Source: Emcibacter sp. SYSU 3D8 (GTDB taxonomy: Bacteria; Pseudomonadota; Alphaproteobacteria; SMXS01). From it: 61,943 nt of DNA. The position numbers and the translations under genes are program-made. Shown in pieces: positions 1 to 8,260 of the stretch. Under the pieces are notes generated by a model. That model was not told the origin of the DNA and made no database searches. It saw nothing but the letters and a program-made list of their open reading frames with translations. Each line of letters begins with the position of its first letter. Positions within the stretch are counted from its first letter, which is position 1. The stretch is taken from positions 1 to 61,943 of the forward strand of contig NZ_JBBYXK010000009.1 in NCBI RefSeq assembly GCF_039655875.1, given 5' to 3'.

Positions 1-10
1 ACAAAAACCC

Positions 11-87
<77 letters not shown>

Positions 88-682
88 ACAATTCGTCGGC
101 CAGCGTGTGCAGGGTATGGGTTCCGGTTGCATAGAGCTCGAATGCCTGGCGGATGAGCGGTGCGCGCTCGGGATCAGGCGTCTTTACATGGCCGCCGCCA
201 TGATCGAGATATCCGATAGGCGCCTTGAACGGATAAAGGCCTTGCTTGGCGCGGCCGCGTATTCCTTTCTTCACCTCATCACGCAGATTGCGGATGTAGT
301 CCGAGGCGATCACGGCCAAGAGGTCGGCGGTAAGTCGTCCGCCACGGGTCGTCATGTCGAGGCTTTCATGCGCGAAGTAGACATCGACGCCGTGCTCGAT
401 CAGTTCCTGAATATCGCTCCAGTCCTTCAGGTTGCGGGCACCGCGGTCGATCTTGTGGAAGATCACACCCCGGTCGCGCCGGCGCTTCACCAATTGTAGG
501 ATACGCGAAAATGCTGCGCGGCCCTGCTTGGCGGCGGTCTCGCGTTCCTCGAACCACTCGAGAATCTTGATCTGGTTGCGTGATGCGAACGCGGTAATCG
601 AGTCTCGTTGCTCACCTAGGGACGTACCCTTTTCTCCCTGGCGGACTGTCGAGACGCGCACATAGGCATAACATTCTTTCAT
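88..682 (-). CDS. Serine site-specific recombinase, C-terminally cut by the contig end
   Basis: About 198 residues are readable from ATG 682. The N-terminal resolvase/invertase domain opens with MKECYAYVRVST, putting the nucleophilic serine at residue 11. It continues through SLGEQRDSI, a VIFHKIDRGARN segment and the conserved DMTTRGGRL/TADLLAVIAS stretch of the catalytic core. A recombinase-family segment (KAPIGYL, then DPERAPLIRQAFELY) follows, so this is a large serine recombinase rather than a short resolvase. The rest is lost in the C run. The start lies 4 nt after the stop of the small gene at 687-884, suggesting co-transcription. It probably moved, or moves, the element whose other genes follow. 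The family is clear; the substrate site is unknown. Confidence 0.9.
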
Positions 683-686
683 ATAT

Positions 687-884
687 TCAATGGTTTAACT
701 CGTCCGGATTCTGACTCGATTCCGGCATTTTGTCGAATCGGGCCGTGGCCTCGCGGGTTAGCCGGGCGTGGATGCGGTCAACAACGCGCAAATAGGCACG
801 GACATTCTCCAATGCCGCCAGGTGTGCCGCCTCGTCGGCATCAGGCATGAAGTCGCGGATGAATTGCGGAATCTGATCACTCAT
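687..884 (-). CDS. Small hypothetical protein upstream of the recombinase
   Basis: A 65-residue, acidic and probably helical protein (MSDQIPQFIRDFMPDADEA at its start), with no membrane segment or signal peptide. It sits immediately upstream of the serine recombinase on the same strand with a 4-nt gap, so the two are probably translated from one message. I do not recognise the family. Placement suggests an accessory or regulatory partner of the recombinase, which is inference only. Confidence 0.55.
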   Translation of the reverse strand: MSDQIPQFIRDFMPDADEAAHLAALENVRAYLRVVDRIHARLTREATARFDKMPESSQNPDELNH

Positions 885-990
885 TCCTCAAGATTACCGC
901 CGTCAACTCCCAGCGACAGGTGCACCCCTATGCCGCATGCGCAGGATCACGCGCCTTAGGCGCCCGCTTACCGACCCGTACACTGAGGCC

Positions 991-2295
991 ATGTCACAAC
1001 AGCGAGCCAAGAAGAATAAACCCACCGTCACAGCCGGGAGGGTGCTGGACGACGGTACTATCGTGGATCTGGCCTACGACGCCGATGCGCACGCGACCCA
1101 GCTCTGTGTCTGCAGGGGCGGGGACGTCTCGATGGAAACGCAGCTTGATCTGAAGGGCGAACGCCTCGTGCCGATCCCAGCGGATCATGCGCTGATCCGG
1201 CATAAAGTTGTGCTGCTGCCACGGCAGCCGGAACCCTATGGCACCGACGCTGAGCTTGTCGCCGCGATCCGGGAACATATTCACGGCTATGTCGATCTCG
1301 ATCCGACCTTCGAGGCGATCGCGGCCCATTATGTGCTGCTGTCCTGGGTTTATGACGCGTTCAATGAACTGCCATATCTCCGCCTGCGCGGCGATTACGG
1401 TACCGGCAAGACCCGGGCGCTGCTGATCATCGGCTCCCTGATGTACCGGCCGTTCTTCGCCAGCGGCGCCTCCACCGTGTCGCCGATCTTTCATACCCTG
1501 GAGCAGTTCCGGGGAACCTTGGTTCTCGACGAGGCGGACTTCCGCTTCAGCGACGAGAAGAGCGACCTGGTCAAGATCCTCAACAACGGCACCGTGCGGG
1601 GTATGCCGGTGCTCCGCACGATGCTCAACAGCCAGCGCGAGTTTACGCCGGCGGCCTTCCATGTCTTCGGCCCCAAGCTGATCGCCAGCCGGATGACCTA
1701 TGCGGACGTGGCGCTGGAAAGCCGCTTCATCACCGAGATCATGGGGTTGCGGCCCATGCGCCCGGACATCCCGATCAACTTGCCCGACGCAGCCCGTACG
1801 GAAGCGGCGGAGCTGCGCGACAAGCTGCTGATGTACCGCTTCGCCAACCGCAACCGGGTGAGGATCGACCCGCAATTGACCCGGCCGGACCTGGAGGCCC
1901 GGGTGAACCAGGTGCTGGCGCCGCTGCTGTCCCTGATCGCGGACAAGGACCTGCGCACCGCCATCCTCGATCGAGCCGGGAGCGAGCAGCGCAGCGCCCG
2001 GTCAAGCCGCGGCCTCTCCATCGAGGCGCATCTGGTTGAAGCCGTGCTCGCCTGCATGGAAGCCGCGCCTGACCAGCCGCTACCGCTGAAGGACATCGTC
2101 TCCACGGTCAATGCCCGCTACGGCCGCGAATACGACCGGCCGCTGACCAGCCGTTATGTGGGCTCGGTACTGCGCTCGAAGCTGTGCCTTTATGCCTACA
2201 AGTCGCACGGCGTTTTCATTATCCCGATAAAGGAGCTGCAAAAGGTGCAGGTGCTCGCCGCGCGCTACGGCATCTCGGGCGACGCCGAGGCCTGA
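991..2295 (+). CDS. P-loop ATPase of a mobile element
   Basis: A 434-residue protein counted from ATG 991; an in-frame ATG at 937 would add 18 residues without similarity to a leader. Residues 134-141 are a Walker A motif (GDYGTGKT) and 177-183 a Walker B (LVLDEAD), with a possible arginine-finger region about 60-90 residues later (ALESRFITEIMGLRP). The C-terminal third (LPLKDIVSTVNARYGREYD, then SRYVGSVLRSKL) looks like a winged helix. Such DUF927/DUF3631-like ATPases often sit in phage and integrative-element replication modules as helicase or primase-helicase components. It lies divergently from the recombinase and upstream of the XRE and RuvC-like genes. The ATPase assignment is firm; the replication role is inferred. 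Confidence 0.75.
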   Translation: MSQQRAKKNKPTVTAGRVLDDGTIVDLAYDADAHATQLCVCRGGDVSMETQLDLKGERLVPIPADHALIRHKVVLLPRQPEPYGTDAELVAAIREHIHGYVDLDPTFEAIAAHYVLLSWVYDAFNELPYLRLRGDYGTGKTRALLIIGSLMYRPFFASGASTVSPIFHTLEQFRGTLVLDEADFRFSDEKSDLVKILNNGTVRGMPVLRTMLNSQREFTPAAFHVFGPKLIASRMTYADVALESRFITEIMGLRPMRPDIPINLPDAARTEAAELRDKLLMYRFANRNRVRIDPQLTRPDLEARVNQVLAPLLSLIADKDLRTAILDRAGSEQRSARSSRGLSIEAHLVEAVLACMEAAPDQPLPLKDIVSTVNARYGREYDRPLTSRYVGSVLRSKLCLYAYKSHGVFIIPIKELQKVQVLAARYGISGDAEA

Positions 2296-2512
2296 CCGGG
2301 GACATGGGGAGGAGGGGACGTTGCGAGGAGAGCCGGGCTCTGGACGGCCGGGCCATGAATGACGTGGATCCTCGTGGGCGGTCTCGATCCGGGATGTCCC
2401 CACATCCCCTTATCCCCAAAGCGTGCCACATGGGCATGTTCGCGCGTCTTATGTCCCCGCCTGGATGGGGTCACACTGGAGTGACAATGCTTTAATAGTA
2501 TTGGTTAGCTCT

Positions 2513-2857
2513 ATGTCACATCGCCTCCCCAGTTATTTTAGAACACTCCGGCTGCACAGCGGCCTCAGCCAGGCCGAACTGGCGTTCCTGATCGGCTGCA
2601 AGAAGGGATCCTACGTCTCGCGGATCGAGCGAGGCCAGCGGCCGCCGACGGTCGAGGCGATGCTCGCCTATACCATCCTGTTCGACAAACTGCCCCGGGA
2701 TGTGGTGCCGCATTTATGCGAGGAACTGGAGGGCTGCATCCTCGCCCGTACCGAGCAGCTCTACTACGACCTGCAGGGCATCCCCACGCCGGCGATCCGC
2801 GCCAAGCTCGATGCCCTGGAGCAGATCCTTAATCGTCACGACATCACCCGCCTATGA
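2513..2857 (+). CDS. XRE-family helix-turn-helix regulator
   Basis: A 114-residue protein. A Cro/CI-type HTH occupies about residues 8-55 (LRLHSGLSQAELAFLIGC, then YVSRIERGQRPPT), followed by a helical tail. ATG 2513 begins the domain directly; the longer frame from 2423 reads through a non-conserved stretch, so the shorter start is preferred. Its stop overlaps the next gene by 4 nt (ATGA), so the two are translationally coupled. It probably controls the element's own promoters, for example toward the divergent recombinase, but no operator was identified. Confidence 0.85.
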   Translation: MSHRLPSYFRTLRLHSGLSQAELAFLIGCKKGSYVSRIERGQRPPTVEAMLAYTILFDKLPRDVVPHLCEELEGCILARTEQLYYDLQGIPTPAIRAKLDALEQILNRHDITRL

Positions 2858-3378
2858 CACGACAACGCTACAATCTGGTCCTGTCCGTCCACGCCACCGC
2901 GCGCGGCCTGGCCTATGTTCTCTTCGAGGGCGAAGCCAACCCGGTCGACTGGGGCCGCGCCGAATGCCGCGGGCCGCTGAAGAACCATCGCTGCATCGAT
3001 CGCTTCATTGGCCTGATCGAGCGACACCGGCCGGACGTGGTCATCCTGCAGGATCCCGACGATCTGAGACGGCGCCGCTCTGACCGCGCCGGCCAGCTCG
3101 CCAGGGGCTTCGCCGCCCATGCCGAGGGCCACGGCATGCCGTTCGTCTTCCGCTCGCGCCGGGACGTGCTCACCGCCTTCGCGCATCTGTGTCCGTGCAC
3201 CAAGCAGGCCATCGTCCAGGAAATCATCGGGATGATGCCGGTGTTCGCGCAACACACCCCGCGTATCCGCAAACCTTGGATGAGTGAGGATGCCCGCATG
3301 GGCCTGTTCGACGCGGTCGCGCTCGCCATCTCCTACTTCGCCGAGCAGAACAGTTTTCCCGAAAGCCGTGCCGCATGA
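2854..3378 (+). CDS. RuvC/RNase H-fold-like protein
   Basis: A 174-residue protein coupled to the XRE gene. The layout is that of an RNase H-like fold: an opening beta hairpin (YNLVLSVHATARGLAYVLFE), a central strand with an acid (PDVVILQDP) and a last helix with two acids (EDARMGLFDAVALAISYF), as in RuvC-type resolvases. The first position, usually Asp, is replaced here (LSVHAT), so activity is doubtful or the motif is shifted. Together with the upstream ATPase it could serve recombination or replication of the element. I base the fold on pattern only; a structure prediction would decide. Confidence 0.5.
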   Translation: MTRQRYNLVLSVHATARGLAYVLFEGEANPVDWGRAECRGPLKNHRCIDRFIGLIERHRPDVVILQDPDDLRRRRSDRAGQLARGFAAHAEGHGMPFVFRSRRDVLTAFAHLCPCTKQAIVQEIIGMMPVFAQHTPRIRKPWMSEDARMGLFDAVALAISYFAEQNSFPESRAA

Positions 3379-3409
3379 AAAAAGGGGCCTGGTTTGGACG
3401 CCAGGCCCC
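3377..3409 (-). terminator. Rho-independent terminator of the AlpA-like gene
   Basis: A perfect 9-bp stem (GGGGCCTGG 3384-3392, CCAGGCCCC 3401-3409) with an 8-nt loop is followed, read on the minus strand, by six T. It lies 10 nt beyond the stop of the minus-strand gene at 3419. The T tract overlaps the stop codon of the convergent RuvC-like gene. On the plus strand the T tract is lacking, so it works mainly in the minus direction. Confidence 0.85.
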
Positions 3410-3418
3410 TTGCCCCAT

Positions 3419-3640
3419 CTAGAAGGAGCTTCCGTCACCTGAGGTGCGATCGCGAAGAGCGACGCGTTCGGCGACCCACGCACACACTTCCGTGTACCGC
3501 CACGCGACCCTGCAAGGCCCGAGTTGTACCCGCTGGGGGAACTTCCCGTCCTTTTCGAGACGCGCGATGTGCTGAAAGCTGTACGGAATGCCGAGCGCCT
3601 TCAGTTCCTTCTTCGATACGAGTAGTCGTTCAAGTTGCAT
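3419..3640 (-). CDS. AlpA-family/excisionase-like DNA-binding protein
   Basis: About 73 residues from ATG 3640, which has a good ribosome-binding site (GGGAGA) 6 nt upstream; the in-frame ATG at 3664 lies before that site and is less likely. The order LLVSKKELKALGIPYSFQHI, ARLEKDGKFPQRV, then WRYTEVCAWV is the MerR-like fold of AlpA prophage regulators and excisionases. Such proteins bend attachment-site DNA or control integrase genes. It faces the ATPase-XRE-RuvC transcript and ends in its own terminator. The exact role (excision or regulation) is not determinable here. Confidence 0.8.
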   Translation of the reverse strand: MQLERLLVSKKELKALGIPYSFQHIARLEKDGKFPQRVQLGPCRVAWRYTEVCAWVAERVALRDRTSGDGSSF

Positions 3641-3664
3641 CGGATGTCTCCCAAAAGGGAGCAT

Positions 3665-4181
3665 CGCGATGCCCCAGTAAGCGGCTAGCCGTGCCGTTCA
3701 GTGGCAGGAAGAATGATAGGGGCTGTTCGGAACGGGCTCAAGTTATCCGGAATCAGATCGATAGATGGAATATGGTTGCCATCGGGGCTTATCTGCCTTT
3801 GGCGGCTAATTCATCGGGAGATAGTCGGCTTTGCGCCCATCTCGGTCGTTCGCCGCGTGAGGGCGTGCGTCCAAAAGCGGACATGGTCAAAGGGAGTAAT
3901 ATGCCGGCGAGGCGCAACTCATGAACTTCGTTGCCATTTTGCGCCGTCGCCGCGACCGACCGCTGTTGCGAAAGCGGTCGTCAGATTTCCACCCTGAAAG
4001 GCCGAGATCACTTCGCAAGAGCAAGACTAAATGCAGACCGGCTTTCGAGCTGCGCTACAGGCCGCGTACGCCAGCCATCCGCAGCGGGATTCGCATCGTC
4101 TCAGCCGGCGCCTAATTGCCCTGCTGCGCGACGCTTGACATGCTAACATTTTACGCATCAAATGAGGGCCGATTAATTAAC
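3665..4181. other. Gene-poor spacer between mobile module and defence operon
   Basis: No convincing gene on either strand; the open frames present lack ribosome-binding sites and similarity. It must hold the promoter of the minus-strand AlpA-like gene at its left edge and probably that of the plus-strand operon near its AT-rich right edge (about 4135-4180, with the motif GATTAATTAA). I saw no tRNA or clear repeat. Confidence 0.5.
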
Positions 4182-4814
4182 ATGGAGCATGCTGTGGCGG
4201 TTCTCGCGCAGGAGATCGAGATTCTCCCCAGGCTTGCGCACCTTGGTTTATCCAAGGCTGCGCTCTTGGACGTCGTCCGTGCCGCGGTGGGCAGTCGGCG
4301 CAACACTACTCCGTTTCATCCGCTGAGCGCGGGTGGCCAGCTTTCGTGGATTGAGGGCACCGCGCACCTGCGGCGCGTGTTCGTGCCTCAAGGGTGGGAA
4401 ATCTGCCGACGAGACAACATTGAGTCAATCTTCAACGAAGCCGTCGGCATCAAGGTCATTTTCCAGAATGCCGATCGGGCGGGCGATCCGCTGCGTGATC
4501 CGATCGCTACCTCCAAGAAGGGGGCAGGATCGGCGCGGGCGGTCGAGCTCGGTCAGTATGACCTGTTTCCGGAGGATAAAGCGAGGGAGGACGTGGAGAT
4601 CACCGCCGCGCCTTGGGTGCTGTTTGTGTACGCTGACGGTGATGACGTGCGCGCGGAGCTGTCATGTCCGATCGCGATCAATGACGAAAGGTACGACGGC
4701 TTTCATGAGCGCATCCTGCTGGTTCAGAAGGGCGAATGGGACGGCCCCAACCCGCTTGCGGACGACGGCGAGCCGCCGGTCGACTATGAGGTCACTATCT
4801 CGCGCAAAGGCTGA
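4182..4814 (+). CDS. Hypothetical protein, first gene of the SIR2-like/TIR operon
   Basis: A 210-residue soluble protein counted from ATG 4182; an alternative ATG at 4140 adds 14 residues. I recognise no domain. It has a helical N-terminus (AVLAQEIEILPRLAHLGLSK) and a beta-rich C-terminal half with WVLFVYADGDDVRAELSCPI. Its stop overlaps the start of the XRE-ImmA/IrrE gene by one base (TGATG). An unknown protein before such a regulator-protease is a recurrent arrangement in toxin-antitoxin and defence loci. It could be the protein that the protease cleaves or controls, which is inference. Confidence 0.6.
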   Translation: MEHAVAVLAQEIEILPRLAHLGLSKAALLDVVRAAVGSRRNTTPFHPLSAGGQLSWIEGTAHLRRVFVPQGWEICRRDNIESIFNEAVGIKVIFQNADRAGDPLRDPIATSKKGAGSARAVELGQYDLFPEDKAREDVEITAAPWVLFVYADGDDVRAELSCPIAINDERYDGFHERILLVQKGEWDGPNPLADDGEPPVDYEVTISRKG

Positions 4815-5887
4815 TGGTTGCTGTGTTCAACCCGCAAAGACTGGTCTTGGGCCGCAAGCGGCGCAAGCTGACTGCGCGCGCCTTGGCGAGCGCAGTTGGC
4901 CTGTCGCCGATCACGATTTCGCGGCTGGAGAACGGCGCGAACGAGCCGGAGGACGAGACCATCCAGGCGCTGTCGCGCGCCCTCGACTTCCCGCAGTCGT
5001 TCTTTTTCGCGGAGGAGGTGGATGAGCTTCCGGCCGAAGCCGCCAGCTTCCGCAGCCTCTCGTCGATGACGGCGAAGGAACGCGATGCCGCGCTGTCGGC
5101 GGGTGTTATCGCTTATCTATTTCACGACTGGATTGCCGAGCGCTTCAACCTTCCCGACACCGATGTTCCGCATGTTCGGGACGCAACGCCGGAAGCGACG
5201 GCCCAGATCGTGCGTGCCAATTGGGGCCTCGGTCAGCAGCCGATCTCAAACATGATCAAATTGCTCGAGTCCAAGGGCGTACGCGTATTTTCACTTTGCG
5301 AGGACACCAAGAACGTCGATGCATTTTCATGCTGGCGCAATGAGCAGCCGTTCGCTTTTCTAAACACCTTCAAGTCTACAGAGCGCAGTCGTTTCGACGC
5401 GGCACATGAGCTTGGCCATTTGGTCATGCACAAGCACGGCGCGCCACAGGATAGCCGGCAAGCGGAAAGCGAGGCGGATCGGTTCGCCTCGGCCTTCCTC
5501 ATGCCCGCCGACGACGTCGTGAGCCGGATTCGATATGTTTCTAACCTTGAGAGCCTCATCCAGGGCAAAAAGCGCTGGGGGGTCTCGGTCGCTGCATTGA
5601 ACTATCGGCTGCACAAACTCGGTGTCGTCAGCGACTGGCAGAACCGCAGCCTTAATGTTGAGATGTCGAGCCGTGGATATCGCCGCCAGGAACCCGAAGG
5701 GCTTGATCCGGAGACGTCGGCCTTGTGGCCCCAGGTGTTTGCGACGCTTTGGCGTGAGCGGATCACGCGGGATCATATCGCCAACGAACTTCACGTCCCG
5801 ACAAGCGAGCTCGATGGGATCCTTTTTCAGCTCACAGCCCGCACGAAGAGCGAGTCCGAAAAGAAGGGCCGGCTCCGCGCAATCTGA
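4814..5887 (+). CDS. XRE-family regulator with ImmA/IrrE metallo-endopeptidase domain
   Basis: A 357-residue two-domain protein. Residues 8-62 are an XRE HTH (KLTARALASAVGLSPITISR). Residues about 150-260 form the ImmA/IrrE zinc protease: HELGH at 198-202, with an acidic third ligand candidate in the ESEADRFASAFLMP segment around 218-222. A C-terminal region follows. In ImmA and IrrE/PprI, the protease removes a repressor after a stress signal; here repressor-like HTH and protease are fused. It sits second in a tightly packed operon ahead of the NADase-type genes, so it may sense infection or damage and set their expression. Domain calls are firm; the target is unknown. Confidence 0.9.
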   Translation: MVAVFNPQRLVLGRKRRKLTARALASAVGLSPITISRLENGANEPEDETIQALSRALDFPQSFFFAEEVDELPAEAASFRSLSSMTAKERDAALSAGVIAYLFHDWIAERFNLPDTDVPHVRDATPEATAQIVRANWGLGQQPISNMIKLLESKGVRVFSLCEDTKNVDAFSCWRNEQPFAFLNTFKSTERSRFDAAHELGHLVMHKHGAPQDSRQAESEADRFASAFLMPADDVVSRIRYVSNLESLIQGKKRWGVSVAALNYRLHKLGVVSDWQNRSLNVEMSSRGYRRQEPEGLDPETSALWPQVFATLWRERITRDHIANELHVPTSELDGILFQLTARTKSESEKKGRLRAI

Positions 5888-5961
5888 TGCTGCACGATCC
5901 TATCCGCCGATTGCTGGAGGATGGCACAAGGGAATGGCGACATGCCGTTGATGACATTTGA
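5887..5961 (+). CDS. Possible 24-codon coupling micro-ORF
   Basis: An ATG shares its A with the stop of the upstream gene (TGATG at 5885-5889), opens a 24-codon frame starting MLHDPIRRLLEDG, and ends at a TGA inside the start region of the DUF4917 gene (ATGs at 5942 and 5951). This stop-start chain would carry ribosomes from one gene to the next. No family is known and it may be a chance frame, so confidence is low. Confidence 0.25.
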   Translation: MLHDPIRRLLEDGTREWRHAVDDI

Positions 5962-7000
5962 AGCTGCGATCGCCGATTCCGCGACGTTCGCCAAGCGCCA
6001 TCTGCTTCTGGGTAATGGTTTCAGCATCGCCTGCTGCGCAGACATCTTCCATTACGGCTCGCTGTTCGCACAGGCGGACTTCAGCAGCTGCCCGGAGGTG
6101 AAGTCAGTTTTCACATTGCTTGGCACCGAGGATTTCGAGGCAACAATCCGCGCGCTGGAGAATGCCGCGCTCATTCTTCCCGCTTATGTGCCAGATGGTG
6201 CGGGCGCGATCACCAAAATGCAGGTGCATTCCATTGCCCTTAAAGAAATCCTTATCCAAACCATCGCTGGTAATCATCCAGCTGTGCCGCCCGAGATCGA
6301 CGACACCAAGTTCTGGGCGTGCCGAGCTTTCCTCTCGCACTTCCTCGCTACCGGCGGGCAGGTCTTCACGCTTAACTATGACCTGTTGCTGTACTGGACA
6401 CTGATGCACGACGACAATCCGTTCCGCGACCCGATCAATCTCGCCAAGAATGATGGCTTCGGAAACGACGAGGATGATCCCGACGCGGAATATGTCGTAT
6501 GGCAAGGTGAGGTAGGCGCGCATGATGCACGTGTCCACTTCCTTCACGGCGCGCTGCACCTCTTTGACTCAGGGTCCGAACTCAAGAAATACACCTGGGT
6601 GCGCAAGGGTGTGCCGCTGGTTGAGCAGGCCCGCGAGGCGATCGATAAAAACGCCTACCCCCTTTTTGTCGCGGAAGGAACCAGCGCCCAGAAGAAGGCG
6701 AAGATCCGCCACAACGCCTATCTCTACCAAGGCTTCAAGCAGTTCACCGCGAATGCGAGGATTGGCAGTCATTGCTTCTTCATCTTTGGCCACTCACTCG
6801 CCGCGAACGACGACCACATCCTTACCCGCATGGCGCGCGGCAAGTTCCGGAAACTCTATGTCGGCATCTATGGCGACCCGGCATCCGTTGACAATCAGCG
6901 GATCATGAACCGCGCGAACGAGCTTGCCGAGCAGCGCCAGGAAAAATCGCCGCTAGATGTGCAATTTTATGATGCTGCCACGGCGCAAGTCTGGGGCTGA
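5942..7000 (+). CDS. DUF4917 SIR2-like protein, putative NAD-degrading effector
   Basis: 352 residues from ATG 5942, which has AGGGA 8 nt upstream; ATG 5921 directly follows GGAGG with no spacer and is less likely. It carries the marks of the SIR2 clan: a GNGFS nucleotide loop at 24-28, TLNYDLLLYW with N145 in place of the sirtuin Asn, FLHGALHLF with H202 where sirtuins have the catalytic His, and FIFGHSLAANDDHI near 281-293. The YPLFVAEGTSAQK block (239-251) is typical of DUF4917. SIR2-like proteins in bacterial defence usually deplete NAD+ upon infection, causing abortive arrest. Adjacent genes encode TIR and HEPN-type proteins. The catalytic role is inferred from family and conserved residues. 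Confidence 0.8.
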   Translation: MPLMTFEAAIADSATFAKRHLLLGNGFSIACCADIFHYGSLFAQADFSSCPEVKSVFTLLGTEDFEATIRALENAALILPAYVPDGAGAITKMQVHSIALKEILIQTIAGNHPAVPPEIDDTKFWACRAFLSHFLATGGQVFTLNYDLLLYWTLMHDDNPFRDPINLAKNDGFGNDEDDPDAEYVVWQGEVGAHDARVHFLHGALHLFDSGSELKKYTWVRKGVPLVEQAREAIDKNAYPLFVAEGTSAQKKAKIRHNAYLYQGFKQFTANARIGSHCFFIFGHSLAANDDHILTRMARGKFRKLYVGIYGDPASVDNQRIMNRANELAEQRQEKSPLDVQFYDAATAQVWG

Positions 7001-7045
7001 GTGAGGCTTGCTCAAGTGTGTAGCTGCCTGAATAGAGTAGATCAG

Positions 7046-8251
7046 ATGCCGAAGATTATGATGAACGGGAAAACGGTGAGGGCTGGCAACATTGAGAAAG
7101 ATTTGATGCGGGCTGTGGCCGCAAATGTGGTGCAGCAACTGCGCGACCGGTTCAGCGCGATCCGACATCCAGAGACAGGTGAGTTCGCACGCGTCATTGT
7201 GCAGGGCGACTCGATCGAAGATATGTCGGTCCGGATCGAGGGATCGCCAGAACTTATCGAATTTGTACGCGACCGCTTTTCACCGGAAGAGGCAGAGATG
7301 GTGACGCTTATATCTGATGCTCGGGCTCCGCATGCTAAGGTATTTCTCAGCTACGCATCCGAAGATCGCGAGCTCGCTAAAAGGATTGCCGAGGAACTGC
7401 AGGCGAATGGCATTGAGATTTGGTGGGCGGAGTGGGAGCTCGGCGCAGGCGATAGTATTCGCCGAAAGATTGATGCTGGGCTTGGCGGCTGCACCCACTT
7501 CATCGTGCTTTTGAGTCCGACGTCCATCACGCGACCATGGGTCAACGAGGAAATCGATGCCGGCTTCGTGCGAAAGGTTCAGGCCAAGAGCCGGTTCATT
7601 CCGCTTCGGCACGGGCTCGCGGTGGACGCGCTTCCACCGCTCATGTCTGGTATGCTGGCACCCGAAGTGGACGCGTTAGGCTCAAACCTCCAGCAACTCA
7701 TCAATGACATCCTCGGCGTTAGTCGTAAGCCACCTCTCGGCAAGGCGCTAATCGAGGCGACACCAGTTGGTACCGGCTACTCATCGGCAGCTAACAAGGT
7801 CGCTGAGTTGTTTGTCAGGGAGAGTCGCCACGGCCAGTTTGGCGATCCGCAGGTCCGTGTCGACGACATCGTCGAACGGACTGGTCTGACTGAGGACGAC
7901 GTGGCAGATGCGCTCCACGAACTCCGCCATTTCTTCAATATAAGCCATCGTCGCGTGTTGCCTAAAGAGGGACTGTATTCCGAATTTGACCGCCATTGGC
8001 AACCGTGGGATCCGGCTGATGATGCGCTGAAACTTGCCGCTGATATGCTCAACGACCTTGAATTTCCGAGCACCCCAAAGGCTATCGCGGAGCGCTACGG
8101 CTGGAGCGCTCGGCGCCTAAACCCGGCGATGGCGCATCTGCGTGAGCGGGATGCGGCGAGCCTTCGTGATGCGATGGGCCCGGGGCCATTTATCACCATC
8201 AGGATTGACCGCAGCGATAGCACTCGCCGATTCGTGAAAAGCCGAAGCTGA
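7046..8251 (+). CDS. TIR-domain protein with C-terminal helix-turn-helix-like region
   Basis: 401 residues from ATG 7046; GTG 7001, which overlaps the previous stop, is the alternative. After about 95 unassigned residues, a TIR domain spans about 97-225: KVFLSYASEDREL (98-110), WWAEWELGAGDSI (126-138) with E131 at the usual NAD-hydrolase glutamate, and FIVLLSPTSITRPWVNEEI. Residues about 250-400 hold two winged-helix-like units (VDDIVERTGLTEDDVADAL and PKAIAERYGWSARRLNPAM). TIR proteins in bacteria split NAD+ or make cyclic ADP-ribose signals. Position right after a SIR2-like gene recalls ThsB/ThsA of Thoeris, though the domain layout differs. The C-terminal half could bind DNA or a partner. 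Confidence 0.85.
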   Translation: MPKIMMNGKTVRAGNIEKDLMRAVAANVVQQLRDRFSAIRHPETGEFARVIVQGDSIEDMSVRIEGSPELIEFVRDRFSPEEAEMVTLISDARAPHAKVFLSYASEDRELAKRIAEELQANGIEIWWAEWELGAGDSIRRKIDAGLGGCTHFIVLLSPTSITRPWVNEEIDAGFVRKVQAKSRFIPLRHGLAVDALPPLMSGMLAPEVDALGSNLQQLINDILGVSRKPPLGKALIEATPVGTGYSSAANKVAELFVRESRHGQFGDPQVRVDDIVERTGLTEDDVADALHELRHFFNISHRRVLPKEGLYSEFDRHWQPWDPADDALKLAADMLNDLEFPSTPKAIAERYGWSARRLNPAMAHLRERDAASLRDAMGPGPFITIRIDRSDSTRRFVKSRS

Positions 8252-8260
8252 TGCGAGTAT

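Noticed and set aside
994-1875. 293-codon frame opposite the ATPase gene
   Set aside because: It is an antisense shadow of a GC-rich gene with P-loop motifs on the plus strand; no ribosome-binding site or domain.
3394-3924. 176-codon plus-strand frame over the AlpA-like gene
   Set aside because: It starts inside a terminator and runs antisense to a gene with clear motifs; composition is not protein-like.
5942-8251. Direct naming of the SIR2-like/TIR pair as Thoeris
   Set aside because: The SIR2-type protein is DUF4917 without a visible SLOG or macro domain, and the TIR protein has a different tail; only a similarity in composition is claimed.
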